DNA of 53,778 nt, taken from assembly GCA_964385465.1 (NCBI GenBank), contig CAYLPJ010000046.1, positions 1-53,778 on the forward strand, written 5' to 3'. The notes under the pieces are model-generated. The model was not told where the DNA came from. It searched no databases and saw only the letters and a program-made list of their open reading frames with translations. The position numbers were made by a program, and so were the translations under genes. Origin of the DNA: CAYLPJ01 sp964385465 (lineage in GTDB: Bacteria > Planctomycetota > Phycisphaerae > SM23-33). Positions 24,862-33,957 of this stretch are shown here, in pieces (the stretch's first letter is position 1; every line of letters starts with the position of its first letter).

Positions 24862-26532
24862 TCACTCACTCCGGTCGTACTTGCGGGATTCCCCGCGGAC
24901 TCGCACTCGCTCGCCGTCGGTCAGACCGCTCGGGTCCGCCGCCACCAGCCGGTCGCCGGGGCGCAGGCCCTCGCGGACCTGCACCCACCCGCCGCGCCGG
25001 CCCCCCAGACTCACCTCCCGCCGCCGGGCCGCGCCGGCCGCGGCGTCCACGACGAACACGACGCCGGTCTCCGGCCCGCCGGAGACCAGCCCGGCGGGGA
25101 CGTACAGCCTCTCGGCCGTGGAGTCCGCCGCCGGGGCGCCGGGCTCGCCCGCCGGCGCGTGGAACTTCACGCGGGCGAGGACCTCGGGCGTCAGCAGGTC
25201 GTCGGGCTGCTCGATGGCGACCTTGACCTCCAGCGTGTTCTTCTGGATGTCCGCCTCGCGGACGATGCGGGTGACCCGCCCGTCGAACTCGCGGTCGGGC
25301 AGGATGTCGGCGACCACCGTGGCCTGCTGGCCCGGCCGGACCTTCGCCGCATCGGCCAGGGGCACGTCCACGCGGACCTGGAGGCTGTTGGGATCGTACA
25401 GCCCGGCCACCTGGGCGCTGCGCGGCTGGTCCCCGTCCACCATCAGCTTGTCGCCGGGAGCCTTGAGCAGCCGCATGACCCGCCCGGGCGACGGGGCGAC
25501 GACCTGCATCCGCTTGAGGCGAAGCCGCGTCTCACCGCGACGGGCCCCCGCCCGGGCGAGTGCGGCCTCGGCGGCCGACACCGCGGCCCGCGCCTCGTCC
25601 AGCTCGCGTTTCTCGGCGATCCGCAGGCGCCGGTCCTCGCGGGCGGCGCGGAGTTTGGCGGCCAGTCGCTCCACCCGGGCGGCCAGGATGGGCTTGAGCT
25701 CCTTCGTCGAGGCGAGCTGCGCCGCCTGGGCCTCCACGCGGAGCCTCGAGTTCGCCCGCTCGAGCTGCGTGGCCGCCCCCTTCTCGTACCCCTCGGCGAC
25801 CAGGTCGCGGACGACCTTCAGCTCGTCGAGCAGGGCCTGCTCGCGGCGGACGCGGCTGTCGAGGCGGGCCAGTTCCGAGCGGGTCTCGGCCAGCTCGGCG
25901 GCGGTGGTCTCCACGGCACGGACCTCGTCGAAGGGGTTCTCCCATTCGCGGCGGGCGGCGGCCAGGCGGGCCTCGGCGGCCTCCAGCTCTGCCCGCGCCG
26001 TCGCCACCGACGCGGCGGCATGCTCGTCAGCCAGGCGGGCGTCGTCGGCCACCAGCGTGGCGATCGCCTGACCTGAGGACACCTCGTCCCCCTCGAGAAC
26101 GTGGATCGCCTCGATGATCCCCCCGGCCAGGGCGCTGACGTACGTGGGATACGGGTCCGGCTCGATCCAGCCGGACGCCTGCGCCACCACCGGGCCCGGG
26201 GCAGCGGTTGCCCCGGCCCGGGTGTCGCCGGCGGCCGGGGCGGGATCGGGCACGGAGGGCGGCCCGGCGGTTTCGGCTCCGGCCGCGGCCGCGGACGGCT
26301 GGGCCGACGCGCCCCCCGCCGGCAGGATCATCACGGACACGACGTCCACGGCCCGCGCAGGCAGCCAGGCATCACGCGTCGCCCAGCCCAGCAAGCCCCC
26401 CACCGCCGCCAGCGCGAACGCCGGAACGGCCACGCGGCTGACCCACTTCACGCGGGGGCGGGGTACGCGGGACCCGGCCGCCGAATGCGTCGACAGCAAA
26501 CCCGGTGCTTTGGCAGGGATGGTCTGGTTCAT
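24862..26532 (-). CDS. HlyD/MacA-type periplasmic adaptor
   Basis: Membrane-fusion adaptor of 556 residues. One transmembrane helix lies near the N-terminus (about 33-55, VAVPAFALAAVGGLLGW), with a Pro/Ala-rich linker after it. A biotinyl-lipoyl-like half motif (ASGWIEPDPYPTYVSALAGGIIEAIHVLEGDEV) precedes a long Ala/Glu/Arg-rich coiled-coil hairpin (about 170-320). The second half motif is VVAPSPGRVMRLLKAPGDKLMV. Beta-barrel and membrane-proximal domains follow. This adaptor would link the ABC pair to the periplasm, as MacA does. It is longer than MacA (371 residues). Confidence 0.9.
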   Translation of the reverse strand: MNQTIPAKAPGLLSTHSAAGSRVPRPRVKWVSRVAVPAFALAAVGGLLGWATRDAWLPARAVDVVSVMILPAGGASAQPSAAAAGAETAGPPSVPDPAPAAGDTRAGATAAPGPVVAQASGWIEPDPYPTYVSALAGGIIEAIHVLEGDEVSSGQAIATLVADDARLADEHAAASVATARAELEAAEARLAAARREWENPFDEVRAVETTAAELAETRSELARLDSRVRREQALLDELKVVRDLVAEGYEKGAATQLERANSRLRVEAQAAQLASTKELKPILAARVERLAAKLRAAREDRRLRIAEKRELDEARAAVSAAEAALARAGARRGETRLRLKRMQVVAPSPGRVMRLLKAPGDKLMVDGDQPRSAQVAGLYDPNSLQVRVDVPLADAAKVRPGQQATVVADILPDREFDGRVTRIVREADIQKNTLEVKVAIEQPDDLLTPEVLARVKFHAPAGEPGAPAADSTAERLYVPAGLVSGGPETGVVFVVDAAAGAARRREVSLGGRRGGWVQVREGLRPGDRLVAADPSGLTDGERVRVRGESRKYDRSE

Positions 26533-26642
26533 GGTGTCTCCTCAGCGAAAGGGGCCCGATGGGATACGGGCGCGGGATCGAGCATGCGGACGCCGACCCC
26601 AACGGTCATGCGACGGTCAGACGCCGTCGCGCCGAGGAGAGA

Positions 26643-27101
26643 TCAAAGCAGCAGCGCAGACTGGAGGCGCAAGAGGTCCCGGCCGCTGGAGCTGCGCGGC
26701 GGGTCGAGAGGGGGTGCGGGCGAGGCCGCGGGCGGCGAGGCCGCGCCGAAGCCCTGCGCGGGCACGGCGGCGTACGCCGCCAGAACGCGCCGCCCGGGGG
26801 GGGAGTACGGCAAGGCCACCTGCGGCGCCGGCGTGCTCGATTCCGCCCGGCAAGGGCAGTGGGGCATCGGGCACGACCGGCCGTGCGAATCGAGACCGTC
26901 CCGTCCGTCGGCAACCAGCCGCGGCGGGTGGGCTTCACAGCAGCAGGTTCCTGCGGCCGGGGCGGGACCGGTGGGCGCGCCGTCGGCGCAACACGTTTGC
27001 CCAGCCGGCGGAGCCGCCTGGCCGGCCCCGGCCGTCACAGCCAGAGGCAGCACGGCCAAGCCTAGCAGGATGGCAAGGATTGCTCGACTCATCGTACCCA
27101 T
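26643..27101 (-). CDS. Small secreted Cys-rich protein
   Basis: Predicted exported protein of 152 residues with a signal peptide (about 1-30; AILAILLGLAVLPLAV). The mature part has eight Cys in TCC, TCCC and CPMPHCPC groups, then a Pro/Ala-rich region ending RDLLRLQSALLL. The Cys groups suggest metal or redox binding. It is the first gene upstream of the HlyD adaptor (110 bases apart) on the same strand, so it may belong to the operon. Two starts are possible, 27101 and 27092; neither has a strong ribosome binding site. No family recognised. Confidence 0.6.
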   Translation of the reverse strand: MGTMSRAILAILLGLAVLPLAVTAGAGQAAPPAGQTCCADGAPTGPAPAAGTCCCEAHPPRLVADGRDGLDSHGRSCPMPHCPCRAESSTPAPQVALPYSPPGRRVLAAYAAVPAQGFGAASPPAASPAPPLDPPRSSSGRDLLRLQSALLL

Positions 27102-27430
27102 ACTACGCTGGGAACCCCGGGAAGATCACATGAATTCCCCGCTCCACCGCGTGGCGGCGCCCCCTGGGGCCGATGCCTGCCCGGCGGAGGGCCGCTTCGC
27201 CGGGCGACGTCGCCGCCTCGCCCATCGGCCGCAGACCGGTGCCGCTGTGCGGGGATATCCCACGGGTATCGGGGGATTCGGGGCGGGGGAGGCGCCGTCG
27301 GCTATAGAATGACTTGCGCGACGAGGCGGCGTGTCCCGGAAGGGCCGGGGCGGCGCCTCGAACGATAGAGGGATCGGCCGGCAGGCCCGAGGCGGGCCGG
27401 GCGGCCGCCACCCGGGAAAGGAACCACACC
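27102..27430. promoter_or_regulatory. Divergent region between Cys-rich and redoxin-like genes
   Basis: These 329 bases separate the export operon from the divergent lipoprotein gene. They contain a perfect palindrome GGGATATCCC at 27252-27261, a possible operator. TATAGA at 27303-27308 is a possible -10 box on the plus strand, without a good -35. No gene is supported. Confidence 0.4.
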
Positions 27431-28030
27431 ATGAAACGGACCGTTGCAGTGATGCTGGCGTTGTCGGGGCTCCTGATCGGATGCGAAGGAGGGGCTACCG
27501 GCGGCATGGTCACGGGGGCCGACCAGGACGAGGCCCTCGCGGCCGGGCCGAAGGTGGGCCACGAGGCCCCGGACATCCACTTTTCCAGCTTCCGGGGTGA
27601 GAAGCGGGCGATCCGTCACAAGCAAGGGTGGGTGTCGATCATCGGCTTCGTGGGCACGACGGGTCCGAAGTGCTGCATGCTGGACCCGGCGATGACGAAC
27701 GCGGCGGCGCGGTACTGGGACCGCCCGGTTCGGGTGATCCAGGTATCCCTGCCTACCGAAGACTGCCCGGAAGGCGTGGGGTGCATCGAGGGCTGCCAGG
27801 TTCGCCCCTTGCACCTGATCGCCCTGTGCGACACGGAGCAGCAGGCCTACCGCGCGTATGGCTCGCCCAAGCAAGGTACGGTGGTCGCGGTAGATACGAA
27901 CGGCAAGATCGTGGACGTCGCCGAGGTCGGCCGCATCGAGACGCTGTACGATGACGTCGACCGCCTGGCCAAGGAGGCCGAGGACGACAACCTGCCGATG
28001 AGCGCTGAAATCTACACAAGCAGTTATTAG
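27431..28030 (+). CDS. Redoxin-like lipoprotein
   Basis: Predicted lipoprotein of 199 residues with lipobox LIGC (Cys18). The opening VGHEAPDIHFSSFRG (42-56) resembles the start of AhpC/TSA and SCO-type thioredoxin folds. It is followed by the strand WVSIIGFVGTTG and a Cys81-Cys82 pair at the place of the redox site. Further Cys are at 112, 118, 122 and 133. The second half (GTVVAVDTNGKIVDVAEVG) fits the last strands of the fold. The CxxC motif is absent, so it may not be a standard thiol oxidoreductase. AAGGA precedes the ATG. It is divergent from the metal-type export operon. Confidence 0.75.
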   Translation: MKRTVAVMLALSGLLIGCEGGATGGMVTGADQDEALAAGPKVGHEAPDIHFSSFRGEKRAIRHKQGWVSIIGFVGTTGPKCCMLDPAMTNAAARYWDRPVRVIQVSLPTEDCPEGVGCIEGCQVRPLHLIALCDTEQQAYRAYGSPKQGTVVAVDTNGKIVDVAEVGRIETLYDDVDRLAKEAEDDNLPMSAEIYTSSY

Positions 28031-28160
28031 TCAACGGGTAACAGATACCAAGAAGAGACCGGCGCGGGCGTGTCGGGCTCTGTCATCTCCGGCGCGCCGC
28101 AGGCGTCCGGCCTCATGGTCAAGCCGACGGCCGGGACGGGGGCGGGTTGTCCGCTCCCGT

Positions 28161-28207
28161 CCCGGTGTGTCCACCCCCGTGGAAGCGGACACACCGGGCT
28201 TTTCTCA
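28161..28207 (+). terminator. Rho-independent terminator-like hairpin
   Basis: CCCGGTGTGTCC (28161-28172) pairs perfectly with GGACACACCGGG (28187-28198) across a 14-base loop and is followed by CTTTTCTC. It lies 130 bases downstream of the redoxin-like gene. Confidence 0.6.
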
Positions 28208-28250
28208 TAAATACCTTATTTACAAGAACTTGCATTGAGTATGAATTTTG

Positions 28251-28276
28251 TGTCCACCTGTCCAAGAGGGTGGACA
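28251..28276 (-). terminator. Hairpin downstream of CBM9-propeller gene
   Basis: TGTCCACC (28251-28258) pairs with GGTGGACA (28269-28276) around a 10-base loop. Read on the minus strand it is followed by CAAAATTC, a weak tail. It sits 28 bases after the stop of the large minus-strand gene. Confidence 0.4.
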
Positions 28277-28304
28277 GAACCGACACATCGGGGGGTGGCG
28301 GGGG

Positions 28305-31300
28305 TCACTTGTCCTTGAAGATGAGCTCGCCCCAGTTGGCGGGGGTCATCTTGAGCTCGAAGACGGCGTCGTCGATCAGCCCGGTGTCCTGGTTATTCCA
28401 ATGGGTCCGCAGGACGGTCGCCTTGCCCGCGGGGTCGCTGTGGGTGGCCCCGAAGTCCCCGGCGAGCTTGAGCCCCTCGGCGGGCTTCAGGCCCAGCGTC
28501 TCCAGGGGCAGGGCGGCCTGGACGACGTAGCGCCCGCGCGGCTTGGGCGGGAAGACCTCGACGCGGGCGTCGGGCATCACGCCGACGTAGTCCATGCGGT
28601 AGTCCTCGACCACGCCGGAGGTGAACCGCCGGGGCTTGCGTTTCGTGCTCACCCGCCGGTAGAGCACGGCCGTGGGTTTGCCCTTGTGGTTGCCGATCGA
28701 GACGCGGAGGTCTCCGGGCCCGGCGTCTCGGCGGTCGGGCTCGGCGGCGGGGTCGGTGGCGAGTTGGAAGTCAACGGTGTCCCCGGCGAGGTACATCTCG
28801 GCGGGGTCGGCGGCGGCGTTGACCCACGGGGTCGGGTCGCGTACCTCCCAGGTGATGTAGAGGAACCGCTCGTCCCAGGCGGCGGCGACGGTGACCTCGG
28901 CGTCCCGCCGCTTGGCGAAGCGGATGAGCGGGCAGCCGGGCAGGTCCCGCCTGAGGCTGCCGGTGAACTCCTTCGGCGTGAGCTTGCGAAGGGTCAGCCT
29001 GCGGGTGCCGACCGCCTGCTGGAGCGCCCTCGTGCGGAACTCGCGTGCCCTGGCGAGGTCGGAGGCGTCGAGAGTGACCTCCCCGCCGGGGACGGCGCGA
29101 ACGGCATCGAGCCCGACGGCTCGCAGGTTCCACACCGCGCTCTTGCCGGCCTGGATGTAGAGCTGCCCGTCGTCGCCCTGCATGGCGGAGCCGCCGAAGT
29201 CCTCCCCCCCGCTGCCGGGCGGGCAGTCGTCCATGGCGGCGCCGGGGACGGCGCGGTCGGGCCAATCCCACTCGAACGGGTCGCCGTTGAACAGGCGGGT
29301 GAGGTAGAACCCCCCGTCGCAAAGCACGTGCCACTCCCCGCAGTTGGTGTTGATCACCCAGAGGTTGCCGATCGGCTCGGGCAGCCTGGCCGTGCCGACC
29401 GGGTTGAACCCGCCGCGGAAGAGCCCTGGCTTCGGCCCGCCGGATCGGTGCGAGCCGTGGACCTGGTAGTACGGGTTGGGGTAGCTCCACAGCAGCCGCC
29501 CGGAGTCCGCGTCGAAGCACTGCCACTCGTAGGTGTCCTTGGCGACGGCCTGGTTGACCAGCACGCTGGTCCCGTCGTGAGAGGGGTTGGCGCTGCGGAC
29601 ACGCCCGGTGTACCACGCCTGCGGGGCGGGGGTGATATGCGCGACGTCGTAGACCGGCGCGCCGCAGTCGGTCACACCCGTCACCCGCACGGACCGCAGC
29701 ACCGGCGCGTTCGGGTCGGCCTTGCTCCGCCGCTCGGCCCGCGAACTGTGGTCCACCACGTACAGCGTCATGTCCATGCCCAGGTTCAGCGACCAGCCGT
29801 TGGAGCCCGTGGCGGTGAGGTAGCGGCCGAGTTTGGTCACCTCGGCGGGCTGCGGCTGGCCATCGCCGTCGGCGTCGGCCCAGAACTCGGTGAGGAACGG
29901 CACGCCAGGGCGCTTGCGATGGTCGTCGGGCCAGGGCTGCTTGACCTGCCAGAATGCAGCGCGCCGGATGTACCGCCCGTCCCCCAGCCGCTCGAAGACG
30001 ATCACGTCGCGATCGTTGAGGTGCCCCCCGCGTGCGGTGCGGGCGACGAACAGATACAGCCTCCCGCCGGGGCCCTCGCGGAAGCAGGCGAAGCTGTGCA
30101 CCGAGCTGTCAAGTACGCCGAGGCACGTCGCCCGCCCGGTGTTCGCGTCCAGCCGCCACTCGCAGCCGCTGCCGATCATCAGGTTCCGGTCGCGCGGGTT
30201 GATCGCCCCGCCGCTGGCGCCGTAGTGCGTCGGGCCGAAGAACTCCCGGACGACCTGCCCGCCGGCGATGTCCCACACGACGAACCGCTTGGGTGTGTGG
30301 TTGGCCTCGGCGACCCACGCCCGCCCGTCGGCGTCGACGTCCACGGAAACCGGGTTGCGCAGGGCGTCGGCGACCCACGGGCCGGTCGCGTCGCGCCCGC
30401 CCTCGCGCCCGAGCGTGCGGACGAGCCTGGCCTTGCCGCCGTCCAGCCGGTAGACGCCGACACGGCAGACGGGCTCGCCTTCGAGCACGAGCAGGCGCCC
30501 GTCGGCGGTCAGGGCGATGTCCCGCCCGGCGGTCAGGCCGGTCAGCACAGGCGCGGCCTTGCCCGTGGCGGGGTCGAGGGCGAGGACCTTCGTCGGTCCC
30601 GACAGCACGAGGACGCGTCCCCCGGCGGCGGCGAGCGCCGTCGGCGAGGGCACTTCCCAGGTGGCCTGCCGCTGGCCGCCGGCGGCATCGAGCACGGCGA
30701 CCAGGTCCGTCCGCAACTCGCGGAGGTCCCCGGCGAACGTCTCCCGAAGGCGGCGGTAATTGGCCCCCTGGTCCGCCGGGGCCATCGCGGGCCGCCCGGC
30801 GTCCAGGCTGCCCTTCAGCAGGAAGCGGTTGAGCAGGCGAAGGATGGGGCCCTTGTCCAGCCGGGCGACGTCCTTGCGCCCGGCGAGGACGGCACGGATT
30901 TCCCGCCGCCAACGGCTGCGCAGGTCGTTCCACATGGCCCCGGGCAGCCCGTCGCCGTCGTCTTCGGCAAGCCGCCCGAGCAGCCCGGGCCAGTCGGTCA
31001 CGTCGTGCTCGGTGAACCGGCGGGTGGCGAAGCCGAGGTAGAGCTTGCCCTCGTCTGCAGCGAGGGCGTCGAGGATGCCGGGCATCCCGGCGGGGTCGTC
31101 GCCCCAGATCCCCCGGACGAACAGCTCGGTGGTCTCGCCGCCCTTCCAGGCGGTGTACCCGCCCTTGGCGGCGTGGCATCGGAAGATGGCGGCCCCGCCG
31201 TGGTAGGCGGCGTAGACGGTGCCGTTCGTCACGGCCAGGCGGAGCGCCTGGTCCTTGCCCCCCATGCCGGATCGCCACGTCACCGCCCCGTCGAGCCCGC

Positions 31301-32543
31301 AGGCGACCAGCGGCGCGGGGCCCTCGGCGCCGGACCAGCCGAGGTACACCCGCTTGCCCGCCGTCGCCACCGCGCACGGCGTGCCGTGGTTGCCCCCCCA
31401 ACCCGTGCCCGGGCCGGCGTTCCACGGGTGGCTGCCCCCGTGGTGGGCCCAGCCCCGCAGCCGCAGGCCGATGCCCCGATGCGCGATCGCCCGCCAGGTG
31501 TACGTCCCGGCCGGGAGGACCTCCCCCGGCTGCTTGCCGTGCGGGCTGCCCAGGCCGTCCCAGAGCACCTCGTGCTCGCCCTTGGTGAAGAAGGCGGTGG
31601 TCAGCAGTTGCCTCACGGCCTTGCCGTTGGCGTCGTAGAGGTTCAGCGAGACGAAGCCGTCCTCGGGCATGGTGAAGCGGACGGGCTCGAAGCCGGGCGG
31701 CAGCTCGTTTCGGATGAGCCCGGCCCAGTCGATCTCCGGCGTGCCCTCGACCATCCTCACGGGCAGCTCGCGGGCATCGGCGAGGCGGAGCGGCCGGGGC
31801 GAGACGGGCGCGGCGGCCTCGAGTGTCGCCCGCCCGAACTGCTTGTAGGCACGGAAGGCGAAGATGCGGTCGATGGCAATGCCTTCGAGGAAGACGCCCT
31901 TCATGGTGATCCGCCCGCGGGCACCGCGGGTGAAGTTGGCCTCGACGGTGAAGCGGAAGCTCCCCCCGGCCTCGAGGGCCTTGCCGCCGGGGGCGATGAG
32001 CTTCCAGGGAACGGCGAGCTCCTGGACGTACCCGCCGGGAGCCTTCGCGAAGGCCTGGCGGGCGCCGTGGTCCGCGGCGTCGCGGAGGCGGTCGGCCTTG
32101 AAGTCCCGCCCGTAGGCGACGTCCATGATGTCCTGCCCGTCGCGGTCGATCCAGCAGGTCCAGTGGCTGACACGCTCGTCGGGGCCCTCGTAGTCGCAGA
32201 GGAAGCGGACCTGGAGGCAGTCGCCGTTCCACCCGTAGCTGCCCTTGACCGAGCCGGGGTGGTTCATCGGCGTCGGGTCGATCCACCGGGCAAGCAGGTA
32301 GACGTTCTCGGCGTCGTACATCGCGTGGAACCACAGGGCGTACTTCTCGCGGAGCCTTTCGACGTTCTCGCAGATGAACACGCCGCCGGACAGGTCCCAG
32401 TCGCCGGTCTTGCCGTCGACGACGACCTTCCCCCCGGCCGGCAGGACCCGGATGCCGTAGTTCTCCGTCTCCGTCGCCTTCGCCGGCAAGGCGGCGAGGC
32501 ATACCGACACGATCCATGCGTACGTGGCGATGCGTTCTCTCAT
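28305..32543 (-). CDS. Secreted CBM9-like / beta-propeller / CBM9-like protein
   Basis: Exported protein of 1412 residues with a signal peptide (about 1-24). The N-terminal part (about 30-235; VVDGKTGDWD, YLLARWIDPTP, GWNGDCLQVRF) resembles the DOMON-like CBM9 carbohydrate module. A second copy is at the C-terminus (about 1150-1405; RFLYITWEVRDPTPW, TVDFQLATDP). Between them lie a FlgD-like Ig module (VSLNLYDANGKAVRQLL, EHEVLWDGLG) and a long propeller region with repeated GRVLVLSG, GRLLVLEG and DADGRAWVAEAN blocks. The architecture suggests a cell-surface glycan-binding scaffold, not an enzyme. It is divergent from the Tat-type dehydrogenase at 32725. Confidence 0.82.
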   Translation of the reverse strand: MRERIATYAWIVSVCLAALPAKATETENYGIRVLPAGGKVVVDGKTGDWDLSGGVFICENVERLREKYALWFHAMYDAENVYLLARWIDPTPMNHPGSVKGSYGWNGDCLQVRFLCDYEGPDERVSHWTCWIDRDGQDIMDVAYGRDFKADRLRDAADHGARQAFAKAPGGYVQELAVPWKLIAPGGKALEAGGSFRFTVEANFTRGARGRITMKGVFLEGIAIDRIFAFRAYKQFGRATLEAAAPVSPRPLRLADARELPVRMVEGTPEIDWAGLIRNELPPGFEPVRFTMPEDGFVSLNLYDANGKAVRQLLTTAFFTKGEHEVLWDGLGSPHGKQPGEVLPAGTYTWRAIAHRGIGLRLRGWAHHGGSHPWNAGPGTGWGGNHGTPCAVATAGKRVYLGWSGAEGPAPLVACGLDGAVTWRSGMGGKDQALRLAVTNGTVYAAYHGGAAIFRCHAAKGGYTAWKGGETTELFVRGIWGDDPAGMPGILDALAADEGKLYLGFATRRFTEHDVTDWPGLLGRLAEDDGDGLPGAMWNDLRSRWRREIRAVLAGRKDVARLDKGPILRLLNRFLLKGSLDAGRPAMAPADQGANYRRLRETFAGDLRELRTDLVAVLDAAGGQRQATWEVPSPTALAAAGGRVLVLSGPTKVLALDPATGKAAPVLTGLTAGRDIALTADGRLLVLEGEPVCRVGVYRLDGGKARLVRTLGREGGRDATGPWVADALRNPVSVDVDADGRAWVAEANHTPKRFVVWDIAGGQVVREFFGPTHYGASGGAINPRDRNLMIGSGCEWRLDANTGRATCLGVLDSSVHSFACFREGPGGRLYLFVARTARGGHLNDRDVIVFERLGDGRYIRRAAFWQVKQPWPDDHRKRPGVPFLTEFWADADGDGQPQPAEVTKLGRYLTATGSNGWSLNLGMDMTLYVVDHSSRAERRSKADPNAPVLRSVRVTGVTDCGAPVYDVAHITPAPQAWYTGRVRSANPSHDGTSVLVNQAVAKDTYEWQCFDADSGRLLWSYPNPYYQVHGSHRSGGPKPGLFRGGFNPVGTARLPEPIGNLWVINTNCGEWHVLCDGGFYLTRLFNGDPFEWDWPDRAVPGAAMDDCPPGSGGEDFGGSAMQGDDGQLYIQAGKSAVWNLRAVGLDAVRAVPGGEVTLDASDLARAREFRTRALQQAVGTRRLTLRKLTPKEFTGSLRRDLPGCPLIRFAKRRDAEVTVAAAWDERFLYITWEVRDPTPWVNAAADPAEMYLAGDTVDFQLATDPAAEPDRRDAGPGDLRVSIGNHKGKPTAVLYRRVSTKRKPRRFTSGVVEDYRMDYVGVMPDARVEVFPPKPRGRYVVQAALPLETLGLKPAEGLKLAGDFGATHSDPAGKATVLRTHWNNQDTGLIDDAVFELKMTPANWGELIFKDK

Positions 32544-32724
32544 CGGTGGCGCGTCCTTCGGTTTGCCGGGAAACTGCCGGCCCGCCGCGACGGCGGGACC
32601 CGTTTGCTTGAACCCCGGCGCGGCGGCGCCCGGCCGTTCTGTGATTCGCGTCCGTCGGTACCGGTTGACGCAGCCGTGCCCGCGAGGCGATGATGGAAGC
32701 CGCCAACACTATGGAGGCCGAGCC

Positions 32725-33957
32725 ATGGATACGCCGTCCGTCGATCGCCGCACGTTTCTCCAGGCCGCGGGAGGCTCGTCGCTCGGGGCCATCCTGGCCG
32801 GGACCCTCGCCGCCGCCGGCGAGGCCGAGGCCGAAGCCGCCGCGGCGGGCAAGTGGGAACCGGTCTCCGACCGCAAGCTACGCGTGGGGATCGTCGGCTA
32901 CGGGCACTGCCGCTTCGGAGCCAAGTTCGGCTTCCAGGACCACCCCAGCGTGGAGGTTGTGGCCGTCAGCGACCTGATCCCCGCCCGCCGGGCGGGCCTG
33001 GCCAAGGAGTGCCGCTGCGGCAAGACGTACGACTCGCTGACCGCGCTGCTCAAAGACAAGCGGATCGAGGCGGTCTTCCTGGCCACCGACGCGCCCGGCC
33101 ACGCCCGCCACGCCGTCGAGGCCCTCCGGGCGGGCAAGCACGTCCTGTGCGCCGTCCCGGCCACGCTGGGGTCGATCGAGGAGGGCGAGCGCCTGCTGGA
33201 GACGGTCCGCGACACCGGCCTGACGTACATGATGGCCGAGACGTCCTGCTTCCGGGCCGACTGCTACGCGATGCGCCAGGCCTACCGTGCCGGGGCGCTG
33301 GGGCGGCTGGTCTACTCCGAGGGCGAGTACTTCCATTACATGCCCACGCCGATCCCGTCGTACAAGGGCTGGCGGGTGGGCATGCCCCCGCTGTGGTACC
33401 CGACGCACTCGACGGCCTACTACGTGGGCGTCACGGGCAAGCGGTTCACGAGCGTCTCGGCCTGCGGGTTCCGGGCGGGCTTTGCGGCCTTCAAGCCGGG
33501 CGCGAACCCCTACGGCAACGAGTTCACCGACGAGATCGCACTCTTCGAAACGTCCGAGGGGGGTACGAGCCGGATGTGCATGTGCAAATCCGTCGTCGGC
33601 TATCACGCCGAGGCCGGACGCGTCTACGGCACGGCCGGGTGCATGAACGGCACGAAGCTGACGGGACACAAGGGCAAGGCGCCGGACCTCGGACGCCCTC
33701 CCCTGCCCCCGGGCGTCCCCGCCGGCGGGCACGGCGGCAGCCACGGGCGCCTGACCGACGAGTTCGTCTCGGCCCTGCTGACCGGCCGCCGCCCGCTTGT
33801 CGACGTCTACGAGGCCCTGGCGATGACCGTGCCGGGCATCGTGGCCCACAGTTCGGCCGGGCGCGACGGCGAGCGTTTGAAGGTCCCGCAGCATCTCCGC
33901 CCCGAGGATAAGCCCAAAGCCGCCGGGGCGACCGGCAACAGGAGGCCCCACACATGA
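32725..33957 (+). CDS. Tat-exported Gfo/Idh/MocA-like protein lacking the catalytic Lys
   Basis: Protein of 410 residues starting with a twin-arginine leader (DRRTFLQAAGGSSLG, RR at 8-9) and an Ala-rich segment. The Rossmann motif GIVGYGHCRFG is at 55-65. Where the family has EKP, this protein reads AVPA (143-146), so the conserved Lys is absent. The second domain has GWRVGMPPLWYPTHSTAYY and a C-terminal GSHGRLTDEFVSALLTGRRP. Periplasmic location is expected. GGAGG at 32713-32717 fixes the start. It overlaps the next gene by 4 bases (ATGA), so the products probably work together. Whether it is a redox enzyme or a sugar-binding or lyase-type protein cannot be told. Confidence 0.88.
   Translation: MDTPSVDRRTFLQAAGGSSLGAILAGTLAAAGEAEAEAAAAGKWEPVSDRKLRVGIVGYGHCRFGAKFGFQDHPSVEVVAVSDLIPARRAGLAKECRCGKTYDSLTALLKDKRIEAVFLATDAPGHARHAVEALRAGKHVLCAVPATLGSIEEGERLLETVRDTGLTYMMAETSCFRADCYAMRQAYRAGALGRLVYSEGEYFHYMPTPIPSYKGWRVGMPPLWYPTHSTAYYVGVTGKRFTSVSACGFRAGFAAFKPGANPYGNEFTDEIALFETSEGGTSRMCMCKSVVGYHAEAGRVYGTAGCMNGTKLTGHKGKAPDLGRPPLPPGVPAGGHGGSHGRLTDEFVSALLTGRRPLVDVYEALAMTVPGIVAHSSAGRDGERLKVPQHLRPEDKPKAAGATGNRRPHT

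Larger units (their letters stand above)
28031..28304. other. AT-rich island with two hairpins
   Basis: This interval contains about 60 bases far more AT-rich than anything else in the window (28201-28250). It is flanked by a perfect 12-bp stem on the left and a perfect 8-bp stem on the right. Both hairpins carry the shared word GTGTCCACC. It separates two convergent genes, so terminators are likely, but a mobile miniature element is also possible. Confidence 0.5.

Noticed and set aside
28248..32693. A 1481-codon plus-strand open frame
   Set aside because: It mirrors the minus-strand CBM9-propeller gene, which has a signal peptide and recognisable domains.
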